A DNA stretch of 21,998 nucleotides from Bacteroidota bacterium (GCA_023391015.1 JAEWBT010000037.1:1-21998); one strand, 5' to 3'; shown: positions 1 through 8,461, counted from the first letter of the stretch. Notes: generated by a model not told the origin, from the letters alone. Translations and numbers: made by a program.

Positions 1-3000
1 GTCCTGACCAGCGGCGTCAATCTCGGCTTCGTTGGTATAATAATCGCCGTAAGCGCCTTCTCCGCCAATCTGCTCCTGCTGCATTATCTCCTGCGGCGCT
101 TCCTGCATGGGGATGCCGGCGCGCAAGAGGAATGAAACAATGGTGCGGTCGGTATCCAGCAGCATTTGCTGATACAGCTTGAACGCCTCAAACTTGTAAA
201 TCAAAAGTGGGTCTTTCTGCTCGTAGCTCGCGGTCTGCACCGAGTGGCGCAGGTCATCCATGGCGCGCAGGTGGTCTTTCCAGCCTTCGTCAATGAGGGC
301 CAGGGTAATGCCTTTTTCCAGCGCCGTAACCACTGGGCGGGCTTCGGTTTCCACCGCCTCGCGCAACTCTACGCCCACCTGCATCCCGCGCACGCCGTCG
401 GTAAACGGAATGGCGATGGAGCCGACCTGCGGACCGTTTTCCTGAAGAATCTGCTGTAAGGTTGGCAGAATGCCTTCGCGCAGGTTCTGAAACTTGCGGT
501 CATACACGTCGCGGGCGTCCTGATACAAGGATTCGGCGATTTCGGCGGCTTTTGCTTTCGCAAACGTTTCTTCGGCGATCTGCGGCTCGATGGCCAGAAT
601 CTGAGCCACCTGAAGCTTAAATCCTTCGTAATCGCGCTCGGCTTCGGCATTGGCGGCGAGGTCTTCGCACACATGGTACATCGCCTGGTCAATATCGTGG
701 GCGAGGCGCTCGCCGTAGAGGGCGTGGTTGCGGCGTTCGTAGATGCCTTTGCGCTGCGCGTTCATCACATCGTCGTACTCGAGGAGGCGCTTGCGGATAC
801 CAAAGTTGTTTTCTTCTACTTTTTTCTGCGCGCGCTCAATGCTGCGGGTAATCATGGAGTGTTGCAGCACTTCGCCTTCCTTATGGCCCATTTTATCCAT
901 CAGGGCTGCAATGCGCTCGCTTCCGAAAAGACGCATTAAATCGTCTTCGAGGCTCACAAAAAACTGCGAAGAACCCGGGTCGCCCTGCCGACCGGCCCGG
1001 CCGCGCAACTGCCGGTCCACGCGGCGGCTGTCGTGGCGCTCGGTGCCGATAATGGCCAGTCCGCCTGCGTCTTTCACGCCGGGGCCGAGCTTGATGTCGG
1101 TACCGCGGCCCGCCATGTTGGTGGCGATGGTAACGGCGCCCGGCAAGCCTGCCTCGGCTACAATCTGGGCTTCCTTGGCGTGTTGCTTTGCGTTGAGGAC
1201 GTTGTGAACAATCTTTTGCTGTTGCAGCATCCGGCTGAGCAGTTCAGAAACTTCTACCGAAGTCGTACCGACCAGTACCGGGCGGCCCGCATCGCGCATG
1301 ACCAGGATTTCATCAATCACCGCCTTATACTTTTCGCGCTTGGTTTTATACACCAAATCCTGCTGGTCTTTCCGTGCAATCGGCCGGTTGGTGGGGATGG
1401 AAACCACATCCAGCTTGTAGATCTGCCAGAACTCGCCCGCTTCGGTTTCGGCGGTACCGGTCATGCCCGAAAGCTTGTGGTACATCCGGAAAAAGTTTTG
1501 CAGCGTGATGGTGGCGAAGGTTTGGGTAGCAGCTTCTACCTGCACGTTTTCCTTCGCTTCAATGGCCTGGTGCAGCCCGTCGGAGTAGCGGCGGCCATCC
1601 ATAATCCGGCCTGTTTGCTCATCCACAATCAACACTTTTCCGTCCATCACCACATACTCGTCGTCTTTTTCAAACAGGGTGTAGGCCTTCAAGAGCTGCT
1701 GCACCGAGTGGATGCGGTCGGTTTTGGCGGCATAGTCCTGAAGCAGGGCGTCTTTTTGCTGTGCTTTTTCCTCCGGAGAAAGACCCGCGTTGGTGTCAAT
1801 GGCGTGCAGGCCGGTAGAAATATCGGGCAGGATAAAGAAATTAGGGTCTTCACCGTTGCCGGTAATCAGCTCAAGACCTTTCTCGGTCAGGTCCACGCTG
1901 TTGTTTTTCTCGTCAATAGAGAAATACAGCCCGGCCGTAACCTTCGGCATGTGGCGTTGCTGCTCGCCGAGATAATAGTTCTCGGTTTTCTGCAACACCT
2001 GGCGCACGCCGTCTTCGCTCAACAGCTTGATCAGCGCCGACGATTTTGGCAATCCGCGCTGGGCACGGTACAGGGCCAGGCCACCGGTTTCTTTGTCGGT
2101 TTTGCCTTCGCTGAAAAACTTCTTGGCTTCGGTAATGCTTTGATTCACCACACGGCGCTGCGCTTCCACAAGCGCTTCAATGCGGGGCTTCAGGGCATGG
2201 AACTGCTGCTCGTCGCCACGGGCCACGGGACCGGAAATAATGAGCGGCGTCCGGGCGTCATCCACCAACACGGAGTCCACCTCATCCACCATCGCGTAGT
2301 GGTGGGCGCGCTGCACTTTCTCCGACGGATGGTGCACCATGTTGTCGCGCAGGTAGTCAAAGCCAAATTCGTTGTTGGTACCGTAGGTAATATCGGCCAT
2401 GTAGGCGTTGCGGCGCTGCGGCGAGTTGGGCTGGTGCTTGTCAATGCAATCGGTGGTGAGGCCGAGGAATTCAAAGAGAGGGCCGTTCCATTCCTGGTCA
2501 CGACGGGCGAGGTAGTCATTCACCGTTACGATGTGAACGCCTTCGCCGGCCAGGGCGTTGAGGTAGGCGGGCAGCGTGGAAACGAGCGTTTTACCTTCCC
2601 CGGTGGCCATCTCGGCAATCTTCCCTTCGTGGAGCACAATGCCGCCGATGAGCTGCACATCATAGTGCACCATGTTCCAGACCACCGTGTTTCCGGCGGC
2701 CTGCCAGGTGTTAGCATAATACGCTTTGTCGCCTTCAATACGGATGTTGGGCCGGTGGGGTGCCATCATCTGGTCCAGCTCGGTAGCAGTCACTTCCACC
2801 TCGCTGTTCTCAGAAAAGCGGCGGGCCGTTTCCTTCACTACTGCAAAGGCTTCGGGGAGAATTTCTTTGAGGATTTCCTCAATCTTCGTGTTGCGTTCTT
2901 TGCGCAGCTTGTCGATGGTGGCGTACTGCGATTGTACGTCGGTGTTGCCATGACCGGCAGCATCCACGCTGGTCTGGGTGGCGGCAAGAGCGTTGTCGGT

Positions 3001-3180
3001 TTCGGCAAGATAATCGGCGATACGCTGCCGGAACTCGGCGGTTTTGCCGCGCAGCGCGTCGTTGGAGAGCGCGGCGTACTGTTCGTAATATTGGTTAATC
3101 TGCTCAACGAGTGGGCGGATGGGCTTCATGTCTTTTTCAGACTTGGAGCCACCGAAAATTTTGGAAAGGAAACCAATCAT
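1..3180 (-). CDS. secA: Protein translocase subunit SecA (C-terminus beyond window)
   Basis: This is the ATPase motor that pushes unfolded preproteins through the SecYEG channel at the inner membrane. The frame is open from ATG at 3180 to base 1 (1060 codons) and continues past the window edge. The start reads MIGFLSKIFGG, typical of Bacteroidota SecA. Visible motifs are Walker A TGEGKT at about residues 193-198, the DEVD box at about 299-302 with VDEVDSVLVDDARTP, the YGTNNEFGFDYLRDN segment, GMTGTAETE, TNMAGRGTDIKLG and the arginine-finger region QLRGRAGRQGDPG. Walker A lies about 90 residues later than in E. coli SecA because of the N-terminal insertion usual in this phylum. The last visible residues are the acidic, Gln-rich linker before the C-terminal tail; the zinc-binding CxC...CH tail, if present, is outside. 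The gene contains no TTCCGGAA palindrome, unlike most of the window. Confidence 0.98.
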   Translation of the reverse strand, partial: MIGFLSKIFGGSKSEKDMKPIRPLVEQINQYYEQYAALSNDALRGKTAEFRQRIADYLAETDNALAATQTSVDAAGHGNTDVQSQYATIDKLRKERNTKIEEILKEILPEAFAVVKETARRFSENSEVEVTATELDQMMAPHRPNIRIEGDKAYYANTWQAAGNTVVWNMVHYDVQLIGGIVLHEGKIAEMATGEGKTLVSTLPAYLNALAGEGVHIVTVNDYLARRDQEWNGPLFEFLGLTTDCIDKHQPNSPQRRNAYMADITYGTNNEFGFDYLRDNMVHHPSEKVQRAHHYAMVDEVDSVLVDDARTPLIISGPVARGDEQQFHALKPRIEALVEAQRRVVNQSITEAKKFFSEGKTDKETGGLALYRAQRGLPKSSALIKLLSEDGVRQVLQKTENYYLGEQQRHMPKVTAGLYFSIDEKNNSVDLTEKGLELITGNGEDPNFFILPDISTGLHAIDTNAGLSPEEKAQQKDALLQDYAAKTDRIHSVQQLLKAYTLFEKDDEYVVMDGKVLIVDEQTGRIMDGRRYSDGLHQAIEAKENVQVEAATQTFATITLQNFFRMYHKLSGMTGTAETEAGEFWQIYKLDVVSIPTNRPIARKDQQDLVYKTKREKYKAVIDEILVMRDAGRPVLVGTTSVEVSELLSRMLQQQKIVHNVLNAKQHAKEAQIVAEAGLPGAVTIATNMAGRGTDIKLGPGVKDAGGLAIIGTERHDSRRVDRQLRGRAGRQGDPGSSQFFVSLEDDLMRLFGSERIAALMDKMGHKEGEVLQHSMITRSIERAQKKVEENNFGIRKRLLEYDDVMNAQRKGIYERRNHALYGERLAHDIDQAMYHVCEDLAANAEAERDYEGFKLQVAQILAIEPQIAEETFAKAKAAEIAESLYQDARDVYDRKFQNLREGILPTLQQILQENGPQVGSIAIPFTDGVRGMQVGVELREAVETEARPVVTALEKGITLALIDEGWKDHLRAMDDLRHSVQTASYEQKDPLLIYKFEAFKLYQQMLLDTDRTIVSFLLRAGIPMQEAPQEIMQQEQIGGEGAYGDYYTNEAEIDAAGQD

Positions 3181-3373
3181 TTTTTGTAGAAAAGAAAATT
3201 ACGCGTTTTTGGTAAAGGCAGGTCTTAAAAATTAAACTTTAAAATCCGGTGTGGGTCTCAAAGGCCCTGCATTTTCCTAAATTTGCGGGCGCCGAAGGTA
3301 CGATTAAACCCGTTTCCGGCGCATTGATATAGACGATATAAAAGAGGTGTTTCAAAAATTTTTAACCCGCCTC

Positions 3374-3404
3374 TTGCAAAGCCCAAATATTTTACAGTAT
3401 TTTG
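3374..3404 (+). promoter_or_regulatory. Putative Bacteroidota-type promoter of the 3441 gene
   Basis: TTG at 3374-3376 is followed after 21 bases by TATTTTG at 3398-3404, close to the -33 TTG / -7 TAnnTTTG arrangement but one base short in the -7 box. The start codon follows 36 bases later. It is inferred from the pattern alone. Confidence 0.35.
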
Positions 3405-3440
3405 GCGCTGCCATTACCCCATTTTTAAGCATCATCCCCA

Positions 3441-3971
3441 ATGAAAAAAACCTTCGTTCTTGCGGCTGCCCTCGTTGCTTCCGTAGGCAGCACTGCCCTG
3501 GCGCAGGATAATTCCGACCTGGTAACCGTCAACCGGTGGTTCAATAAAGCCGATAATAATTATGTTACGGTAGCCGACAACGAGTATCAGGAAGGTCAGT
3601 TGCTCTACTGGGGCTGGAAAGATAAAACGCCGCTTTTTACCGCCTATAAAACGCCCGGCGAAGACCGTGTAGCGGTGTACTCCTGGTTCAACCCGGTCAC
3701 CAAAGATCAGGTCTCGATCGCCGAAGACGAATACACCGACGACCAGATGATGAAGATGGGCTACACCAACAAAAAGCTGCAATTCTACGCCCTGGCGCGC
3801 CGCGGCCCCAACACGGTGGGCGTATATCGCTGGAAGCGTGGCAACGACTGGATGAGCGTTCCGGAAGAAGGCGACACCGATGCATATATCAAAAAGAACT
3901 ACCGGCAGAAAACCTTCCAGTTTTTCGGAATCACCCGCGCGGTAGACGCAACAGTGTACAACCAACTCTAG
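3441..3971 (+). CDS. Secreted three-repeat protein, DUF5648-like
   Basis: A 176-residue protein with a clear Sec signal peptide (MKKTFVLAAALVASVGSTALAQ, cleavage near residue 22). The mature part is almost entirely three imperfect repeats of about 45 residues: about 28-70 (VTVNRWFN...YVTVADNEY...GW), 76-120 (VAVYSWFN...VSIAEDEY...GY) and 125-166 (VGVYRWKR...MSVPEEGD). Each has an aromatic-rich first strand, an S/T-V-x-E/D-x-E-Y-like middle and a G-Y/W then F-x-x-Y/F end. The pattern recalls the DUF5648 repeat found in secreted lectin-like and hydrolase-linked proteins, but without its usual His-Phe-Tyr-Thr; this link is from memory of the family. It stands alone: secA is divergent, and a strong hairpin follows the stop. 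No enzymatic residues are evident. A surface or periplasmic binding role is only a guess. Confidence 0.85.
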   Translation: MKKTFVLAAALVASVGSTALAQDNSDLVTVNRWFNKADNNYVTVADNEYQEGQLLYWGWKDKTPLFTAYKTPGEDRVAVYSWFNPVTKDQVSIAEDEYTDDQMMKMGYTNKKLQFYALARRGPNTVGVYRWKRGNDWMSVPEEGDTDAYIKKNYRQKTFQFFGITRAVDATVYNQL

Positions 3972-4354
3972 AAAACAATCTTTTTACTCCCAAAAGCGTT
4001 TTTTCCGGTATCCGGAAAAAACGCTTTTGGTGTTTGGAAGGTTCCTATGCGGTGTTGACCGGCCCTTTGGCATTCGCTGAATAGCCCCCGCAGGTTTGGA
4101 TATACAGGACCCAACCAGCGTCCCTACAGGACTGAAAAAGGCTGTCAACACGGTCTGGGCAGAAATTTTTTAGAGGGAAAATTTCCGGAAAATGGGCATC
4201 GTTTTCAAACACGCATCGCAGGGAAACCACCTAGGTCACTCCTGCATCATTCTCTTGTGTAACTCGTGCCTGTAGCCACTAATCCTTTCCGCTTCAGCAC
4301 TGTCTAAAAAATTCCGGATTGGGGGAAATTTCCGGAAATCTCCACGCTTTTGTT
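3972..4354. other. 383-bp intergenic stretch with no gene recognised
   Basis: Apart from the hairpin at 3990-4030 and two TTTCCGGAAA palindromes (cores 4183-4190 and 4330-4337), I see no tRNA, RNA family or convincing reading frame. Short frames here start from rare codons and have no recognisable product. The second palindrome lies 18 bases before the start of the DUF1501 gene. Confidence 0.6.
3990..4030 (+). terminator. Intrinsic terminator-like 19-bp perfect hairpin
   Basis: Left arm 3990-4008 and right arm 4012-4030 are perfectly complementary with a TAT loop. The arms carry A/T runs (GCGTTTTTTCCGG against CCGGAAAAAACGC). It begins 18 bases after the stop of the 3441 gene. The tip is CCGG flanked by T and A runs, so the stem resembles the dispersed TTTCCGGAAA palindrome with a three-base insert. 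The downstream T-run is weak (TGTTTGG). Confidence 0.75.
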
Positions 4355-5548
4355 ATGCTTTTGAAACGCCGTTCTTTCCTGAAAATGGGTTCGCTGGCCT
4401 CTGCCGCATTGCTGATGCCCAAATTTCTAAAGGCTTTTGAAGCGGGCGGCGCGCTGCCCCGCCAAAACCGTGTGTTGGTGATTATCCAGCTCACCGGCGG
4501 CAACGACGGCCTGAACACGATTATCCCAGTAACCAACGACCTGTATTATGCCGCGCGTCCCGCCATTTCCATTTCTCCTAAAGACAGTCTTGCGCTTACG
4601 GGCGATGCAGGATTAAACCCATCGCTGCCGTTTTTTAAAGAACTCTATGACAACGGCGAACTGGCTGTTTTGAATAACGTGGGCTATCCCAATCCCGATA
4701 AGTCGCACTTCCGGAGCATGGACATCTGGCAGTCGGCCTCGGGAAGTCAGGAATACCTGAAAACCGGCTGGATTGGCCGCTATCTGGACGCTGTGTGCCA
4801 CAACTGCGATCGTCCGTTGCAGGCGCTGGAACTGGATTCTACCCTCAGCCTTGCCATGAAAGGCGAAGCCAACAAAGCCTTTGCTTTTAAAGACCCCAAA
4901 CGCCTCTACCGCACGGCGCAGGATCCTTTTTTACAGCAGGTGGCAAAATCGCATTCTCATACCGATGAGACGGCGGATTATCTCTATAAAACCCTTGGCA
5001 ATACCCTTTCCAATGCGGGCTATATTTTTGAGGAAAGCAAGGCGAAAAGTACCGCGCAAAGCTACCCCACAACCGGCCTGGGCCGCGATCTGAAACAGGT
5101 GGCTTCGCTGATTTTCTCAGAAATCAACACGCAGGTCTACTATCTCTCGCTGGGCTCTTTCGATACCCACAACGCACAGCTCAACCGGCAGAAAGCGCTT
5201 TTTACCCAACTCAACGATGCAGTAAGCGCTTTTGTAAAGGACCTCAAAGCCAATAACCGTTTTGATGATGTGCTGTTGATGACGTTTTCGGAATTTGGCC
5301 GTCGCGTAGCGCAAAATGCCAGTGCCGGAACGGATCACGGCACCGCCAATCAAATGTTTTTTGCCGGCGGTGCGCTGGGCCGAAAAGGGCTGCTCAATCC
5401 CTTACCCGACCTGAAAAACCTGTCCAACGGCGATTTAAAATTCACCGAAGATTTTCGGGATGTGTATGCAACGATCCTGCGCAAATGGCTACAAGCCGAC
5501 GACGCCCGCATCCTGGGCGGCAAGCGAAAAGTGTATGATTTTGTGTAA
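4355..5548 (+). CDS. DUF1501 family Tat-exported protein
   Basis: A 397-residue DUF1501 protein (PF07394), a family with a sulfatase/alkaline-phosphatase-like fold and no settled function. I chose ATG 4355 (MLLKRRSFLKMG) over the upstream in-frame TTG at 4319, because it places the twin-arginine signal KRRSFLK followed by a short hydrophobic stretch at the very N-terminus. Family signatures include LTGGNDGLNT near residue 50, KSHFRSMDIWQ, GWIGRYLD, GSFDTHNAQ and, near the C-terminus, FSEFGRRVAQNASAGTDHG. The last is the likely metal/phosphate-site segment. In many bacteria a DUF1800 gene sits immediately upstream; here there is only a non-coding gap. Export through Tat to the periplasm is inferred from the signal. 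Confidence 0.93.
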   Translation: MLLKRRSFLKMGSLASAALLMPKFLKAFEAGGALPRQNRVLVIIQLTGGNDGLNTIIPVTNDLYYAARPAISISPKDSLALTGDAGLNPSLPFFKELYDNGELAVLNNVGYPNPDKSHFRSMDIWQSASGSQEYLKTGWIGRYLDAVCHNCDRPLQALELDSTLSLAMKGEANKAFAFKDPKRLYRTAQDPFLQQVAKSHSHTDETADYLYKTLGNTLSNAGYIFEESKAKSTAQSYPTTGLGRDLKQVASLIFSEINTQVYYLSLGSFDTHNAQLNRQKALFTQLNDAVSAFVKDLKANNRFDDVLLMTFSEFGRRVAQNASAGTDHGTANQMFFAGGALGRKGLLNPLPDLKNLSNGDLKFTEDFRDVYATILRKWLQADDARILGGKRKVYDFV

Positions 5549-5569
5549 GAATGCCTGGAAAAACCGCGG

Positions 5570-5724
5570 GACCTGACAGGTCAAGGCTGCAATGAAATGG
5601 AAGCCGCCGAGCCTGTCAGGTCAGAAACACACTTTCCGGGGACTTGAAATTTCCGGAAAATCTCACCCACGAACGACTACTGACCTGACAGGTCCGCAGC
5701 GAAGCGCAGAGAGCCTGTCAGGTC
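5570..5724. repeat. Two hairpin units of a GACCTGACAGGTC inverted repeat
   Basis: Unit 1 (5570-5622) starts with GACCTGACAGGTC and ends with GCCTGTCAGGTC. Unit 2 (5682-5724) starts and ends with the same two sequences but has a different interior. In each unit the ends can form an 11-bp stem (GACCTGACAGG with CCTGTCAGGTC). The 59 bases between the units contain a TTTCCGGAAA palindrome (core 5651-5658), and another follows unit 2 (core 5733-5740). The layout resembles REP-like or tiny non-autonomous elements; no transposase is nearby. The units could also act as the 3' end structure of the DUF1501 transcript. Confidence 0.8.
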
Positions 5725-5761
5725 CAAAAGATTTCCGGAAATTTACCGTCGCATTTTCCAA

Positions 5762-6301
5762 ATGAAAACTATCCTGGCCATCAATGGCAGCGCCGGAACC
5801 AACACTTCCAACGAAAGACTTTTGCGCCATATTTCCGGACAACTGGCTGGCGATTTTTCTTTTGGATTTGCACCGGATTTAAAAGCATTACCTCATTTTG
5901 ACCCGGCCCTTTCCACCGAAAACACCCCCGAAAAAGTCGCTTATTTCCGGAAAAAGATAGAAGCTGCCGATGGAATTTTAATCTGCACGCCAGAATATGT
6001 TTTCAGCATTCCCAGCGGATTGAAGAATCTGATAGAATGGTGTGTGGCAACCACTGTTTTTTCCGGAAAACCGGTGGGGCTGATCACGGCTTCGGCCAGC
6101 GGCGTGAAAGGACATAAAGAACTGCAACTCCTCATGCGGACCCTTGGGGCAAAAATAATCCCGGAAACCACGCTATTGATTTCCGGGATAAAAGCTAAAG
6201 TGGATAGTAACGGAGAGCTGAAAACGCCAACCGACGCCGAAGCGCTGCAAGATTTCCTGGCTGCATTCCGGGATTTAGTGACTTTTCTGCCTACCGAATG
6301 A
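5762..6301 (+). CDS. NADPH-dependent FMN reductase family protein
   Basis: A 179-residue flavodoxin-fold oxidoreductase of the NADPH-dependent FMN reductase family (PF03358), expected to bind FMN and reduce flavin, quinone or azo compounds with NAD(P)H in the cytoplasm. The first strand and phosphate loop MKTILAINGSAGTNTSNERL, the TPEYVFSIPSGLKNLIEW segment (isoalloxazine contact and dimer region) and the GLITASASGVKGHKELQ loop are the family hallmarks. The length is normal and there is no signal peptide. Two coding TTTCCGGAAA sites occur, as Phe-Arg-Lys (core 5945-5952) and Phe-Ser-Gly-Lys (core 6061-6068). Its last 11 bases overlap the end of the convergent S46 peptidase gene, with no terminator between them. 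The precise substrate cannot be read from sequence. Confidence 0.92.
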   Translation: MKTILAINGSAGTNTSNERLLRHISGQLAGDFSFGFAPDLKALPHFDPALSTENTPEKVAYFRKKIEAADGILICTPEYVFSIPSGLKNLIEWCVATTVFSGKPVGLITASASGVKGHKELQLLMRTLGAKIIPETTLLISGIKAKVDSNGELKTPTDAEALQDFLAAFRDLVTFLPTE

Positions 6302-8429
6302 TTTTCATTTCCTTTAGCAGCCAGCCTGCGCCGCCGAATTTTTCAATAATAAACAGGGTGTAACGAATGTCCACCGAGATGTTGCGGCTGCGTGTGTCGT
6401 CAAATTGCAAATCGCTCATGGTGCCTTCCCAGATGCGGTCGAAGTTGGTGCCGATCAGTTCGCCGTTGGCGTTGAGCACCGGTGAGCCGCTGTTGCCGCC
6501 CGTCGTGTGATTATCAGCAATAAAGGCCACCGGAACGTCTTTGCCGTTGCCCCAGCCACCAAAATCATAGTTGGCGTACAAACTCTTCAACTTTTTAGGT
6601 ACCTGGAACTCCGCTACATCCGGATTGTCTTTGGCGATGACTTCGCTCAGGTAGGTTTGATAAGAATAAGGCGCAGGCCCTTGTGGGTCAATGCCTTTTA
6701 CATGCCCATAAGCCAGGCGCAGCGTGCTGTTGGCATCCGGATACCAGGCGCGGCCGGGGTCGGCAGCGCGCTGCGCTTTGCGGTGCAGGCGGGAAAGAAC
6801 GTTCAGGCGCTCCTGGGCTTCGGCCAGCACCGGCGCAATTTCAGTTTTGCGGGTTTGCATGGCTGCACGGTACAGCAGCACTGCCGGGTCGTTTTGGATG
6901 CGGGCGGGCGACGCTTTCCACCCTTCTTTCATCAGGGCGGCAAACCGGTCGCGGTGCGCCACGACGGATTGGTCGTAAACAGCTGCCGACCAGGCATGGA
7001 AATCACCTTTGTAGCGGGCCAACTCGTTCCGGAAATATTCCGGAACATACTTGCCGGCGCGGGCAAAAAAGAGGGGCATCAGGGTGTCAAAAACGGTGCG
7101 GTCGGTGGCCGGGTCGTAGTTTTTATAAAACCCTTCCCAGTCGCCGACGGCTTTTTGAAGGTCGGCAGACGGGCCTTTTTGCAGTGCCGTCACCAGCCGC
7201 TCCAGCACGGCACCACGTCCTATCAACTCTACGCCAAAAACGGCTTCCTGGAAGTAAATCTCCGCCGGCAGCGCTTCATTGGCGCGGGCCACGTTGGCGT
7301 CAATCTGCATCAGAACGTTGTCAGCGAAAGGCAGTGTGGTGTCGCCTTGCGTCCAATATTGAAACTTGTTTTCCGCGTCGCGGCGGCGGGCCACCACGTT
7401 GGCTTCTTTCAAACCCTGCACTTCGCCCTGCCATTTCTTCCAGCCATTAGCCACACCGGCGCGCTTGGAGGTGTATTGCAGAAAAACGGCGCGGTCGGCT
7501 TTCATTTTTTGTGTCCAGGCAGCAAGGCGGGCGGTGCGGACCTCGATCCGGATGGGGTCGATGATATCGGCTACCTGGGCCACCTGCGAAGCTGCAAGAT
7601 ATTCCTGCGTGGTTCCCGGAAAACCATAAACCATCGTAAAATCGCCTTCCTTCACGCCCTTGGCGTTAATAGGAAAATACTTCAGTGGCTTGTAGGGCTT
7701 GTTGGCCCGGCTGTATTCAGCGGGTTTGTTGTTGGTGTTGGCATAGACCCGGAAAATGGAGAAATCGCCGGTGTGGCGGGGCCACATCCAGTTGTCGGTG
7801 TCGCCGCCAAACTGGCCAATGCCGTTGGGCGGAAAGCCTACCAAGCGCACGTCGCGAAACACTTCAATCAGCGAAATCCAGTATTCATTGCCATTGTAGT
7901 AGCTGCTGACGGTTGCTTCCATACCGGGGTGGTTGTTGCGGTATAAATCTTCCACAAACCGCGTATTGCGGGCAATTATCGTGTCGCGCTCAGCGCCGGC
8001 AAGCGTGTCGGGAACATCTTTCAGGACGATTGCAGTAACGTTATCCATCTTGCGGACAAAGCTGACCGTCAGGCCGGGGCAAGGAATTTCTTCACCATTA
8101 TTCATGGCCCAGAAGCCATGTGCAAAATAATCTTTGGCTGCCGAAGAAAGTCCCTGCACGGTTCCGTAGCCGCAGTGGTGATTGGTGAGCAAAAGGCCTT
8201 CGGGGGAAATCATCTCGCCGGTGCAGCCGCCGCCAAAACGCACCACCGCGCCATTGAGGCCAGTGCCGTTGGGATTGTAGATGGCATCTACCGGAATTTT
8301 AAGTCCGGCAGCCCGCATCGCAGCCGCTTGCTGGGCCAGCAACGGTGGCAGCCACATGCCTTCGCGGGCCGAAACGGCGGCGTTGCAGCAAAGCAGAAAG
8401 GCGAGAAATAAAAGGGAAAAACGGCGCAT
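6291..8429 (-). CDS. S46 family dipeptidyl-peptidase, DPP11-like
   Basis: A 712-residue exported serine dipeptidyl-peptidase that removes N-terminal dipeptides in the periplasm. ATG 8429 gives a clean signal peptide (MRRFSLLFLAFLLCCNAAVSA) followed by REGMWLPPLL, the usual mature start; an upstream in-frame start at 8456 only adds MPFPHFPFF. Counting from ATG 8429, the catalytic His is in TNHHCGYG (84/85), Asp222 is in HTGDFSIFR and Ser647 is in GGNSGSPV. Arg665 in NFDRIWEG lies 18 residues after the serine, the same spacing as Ser655-Arg673 in Porphyromonas gingivalis DPP11. There the Arg gives Asp/Glu specificity, while DPP7 has Gly. I therefore favour an acidic-residue-specific enzyme. The gene is divergent from the T9SS cargo gene at 8553. 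Confidence 0.94.
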   Translation of the reverse strand: MRRFSLLFLAFLLCCNAAVSAREGMWLPPLLAQQAAAMRAAGLKIPVDAIYNPNGTGLNGAVVRFGGGCTGEMISPEGLLLTNHHCGYGTVQGLSSAAKDYFAHGFWAMNNGEEIPCPGLTVSFVRKMDNVTAIVLKDVPDTLAGAERDTIIARNTRFVEDLYRNNHPGMEATVSSYYNGNEYWISLIEVFRDVRLVGFPPNGIGQFGGDTDNWMWPRHTGDFSIFRVYANTNNKPAEYSRANKPYKPLKYFPINAKGVKEGDFTMVYGFPGTTQEYLAASQVAQVADIIDPIRIEVRTARLAAWTQKMKADRAVFLQYTSKRAGVANGWKKWQGEVQGLKEANVVARRRDAENKFQYWTQGDTTLPFADNVLMQIDANVARANEALPAEIYFQEAVFGVELIGRGAVLERLVTALQKGPSADLQKAVGDWEGFYKNYDPATDRTVFDTLMPLFFARAGKYVPEYFRNELARYKGDFHAWSAAVYDQSVVAHRDRFAALMKEGWKASPARIQNDPAVLLYRAAMQTRKTEIAPVLAEAQERLNVLSRLHRKAQRAADPGRAWYPDANSTLRLAYGHVKGIDPQGPAPYSYQTYLSEVIAKDNPDVAEFQVPKKLKSLYANYDFGGWGNGKDVPVAFIADNHTTGGNSGSPVLNANGELIGTNFDRIWEGTMSDLQFDDTRSRNISVDIRYTLFIIEKFGGAGWLLKEMKIIR

Positions 8430-8453
8430 AAAAAAAGGAAAATGGGGGAAGGG

Positions 8454-8461
8454 CAAAAATA
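8454..8461 (-). promoter_or_regulatory. -7 promoter element (TATTTTTG) of the S46 gene
   Basis: On the minus strand this is an exact TAnnTTTG, 24 bases before ATG 8429. No clear -33 TTG is seen at the usual distance. Confidence 0.4.

Noticed and set aside
1033..3189. A 718-codon open frame on the plus strand opposite secA
   Set aside because: It is the antisense shadow of secA. Its translation has no recognisable domain, and the minus strand has all SecA motifs in frame. Codon choice in secA leaves few stops on the opposite strand.
4052..4151. GTGTTGAC at 4052-4059 and GTCAACAC at 4144-4151 as ends of an insertion element
   Set aside because: Only eight bases match, with no target duplication or coding content between them. 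This is likely by chance.
4045..4230. Minus-strand 61-codon frame in the gap before the DUF1501 gene
   Set aside because: There is no recognisable family, it spans a palindrome, and it has no promoter or conserved features.
6507..7946. A 479-codon plus-strand open frame opposite the S46 peptidase
   Set aside because: The S46 catalytic motifs are all on the minus strand in frame; the antisense product is low-information and unlike known proteins.
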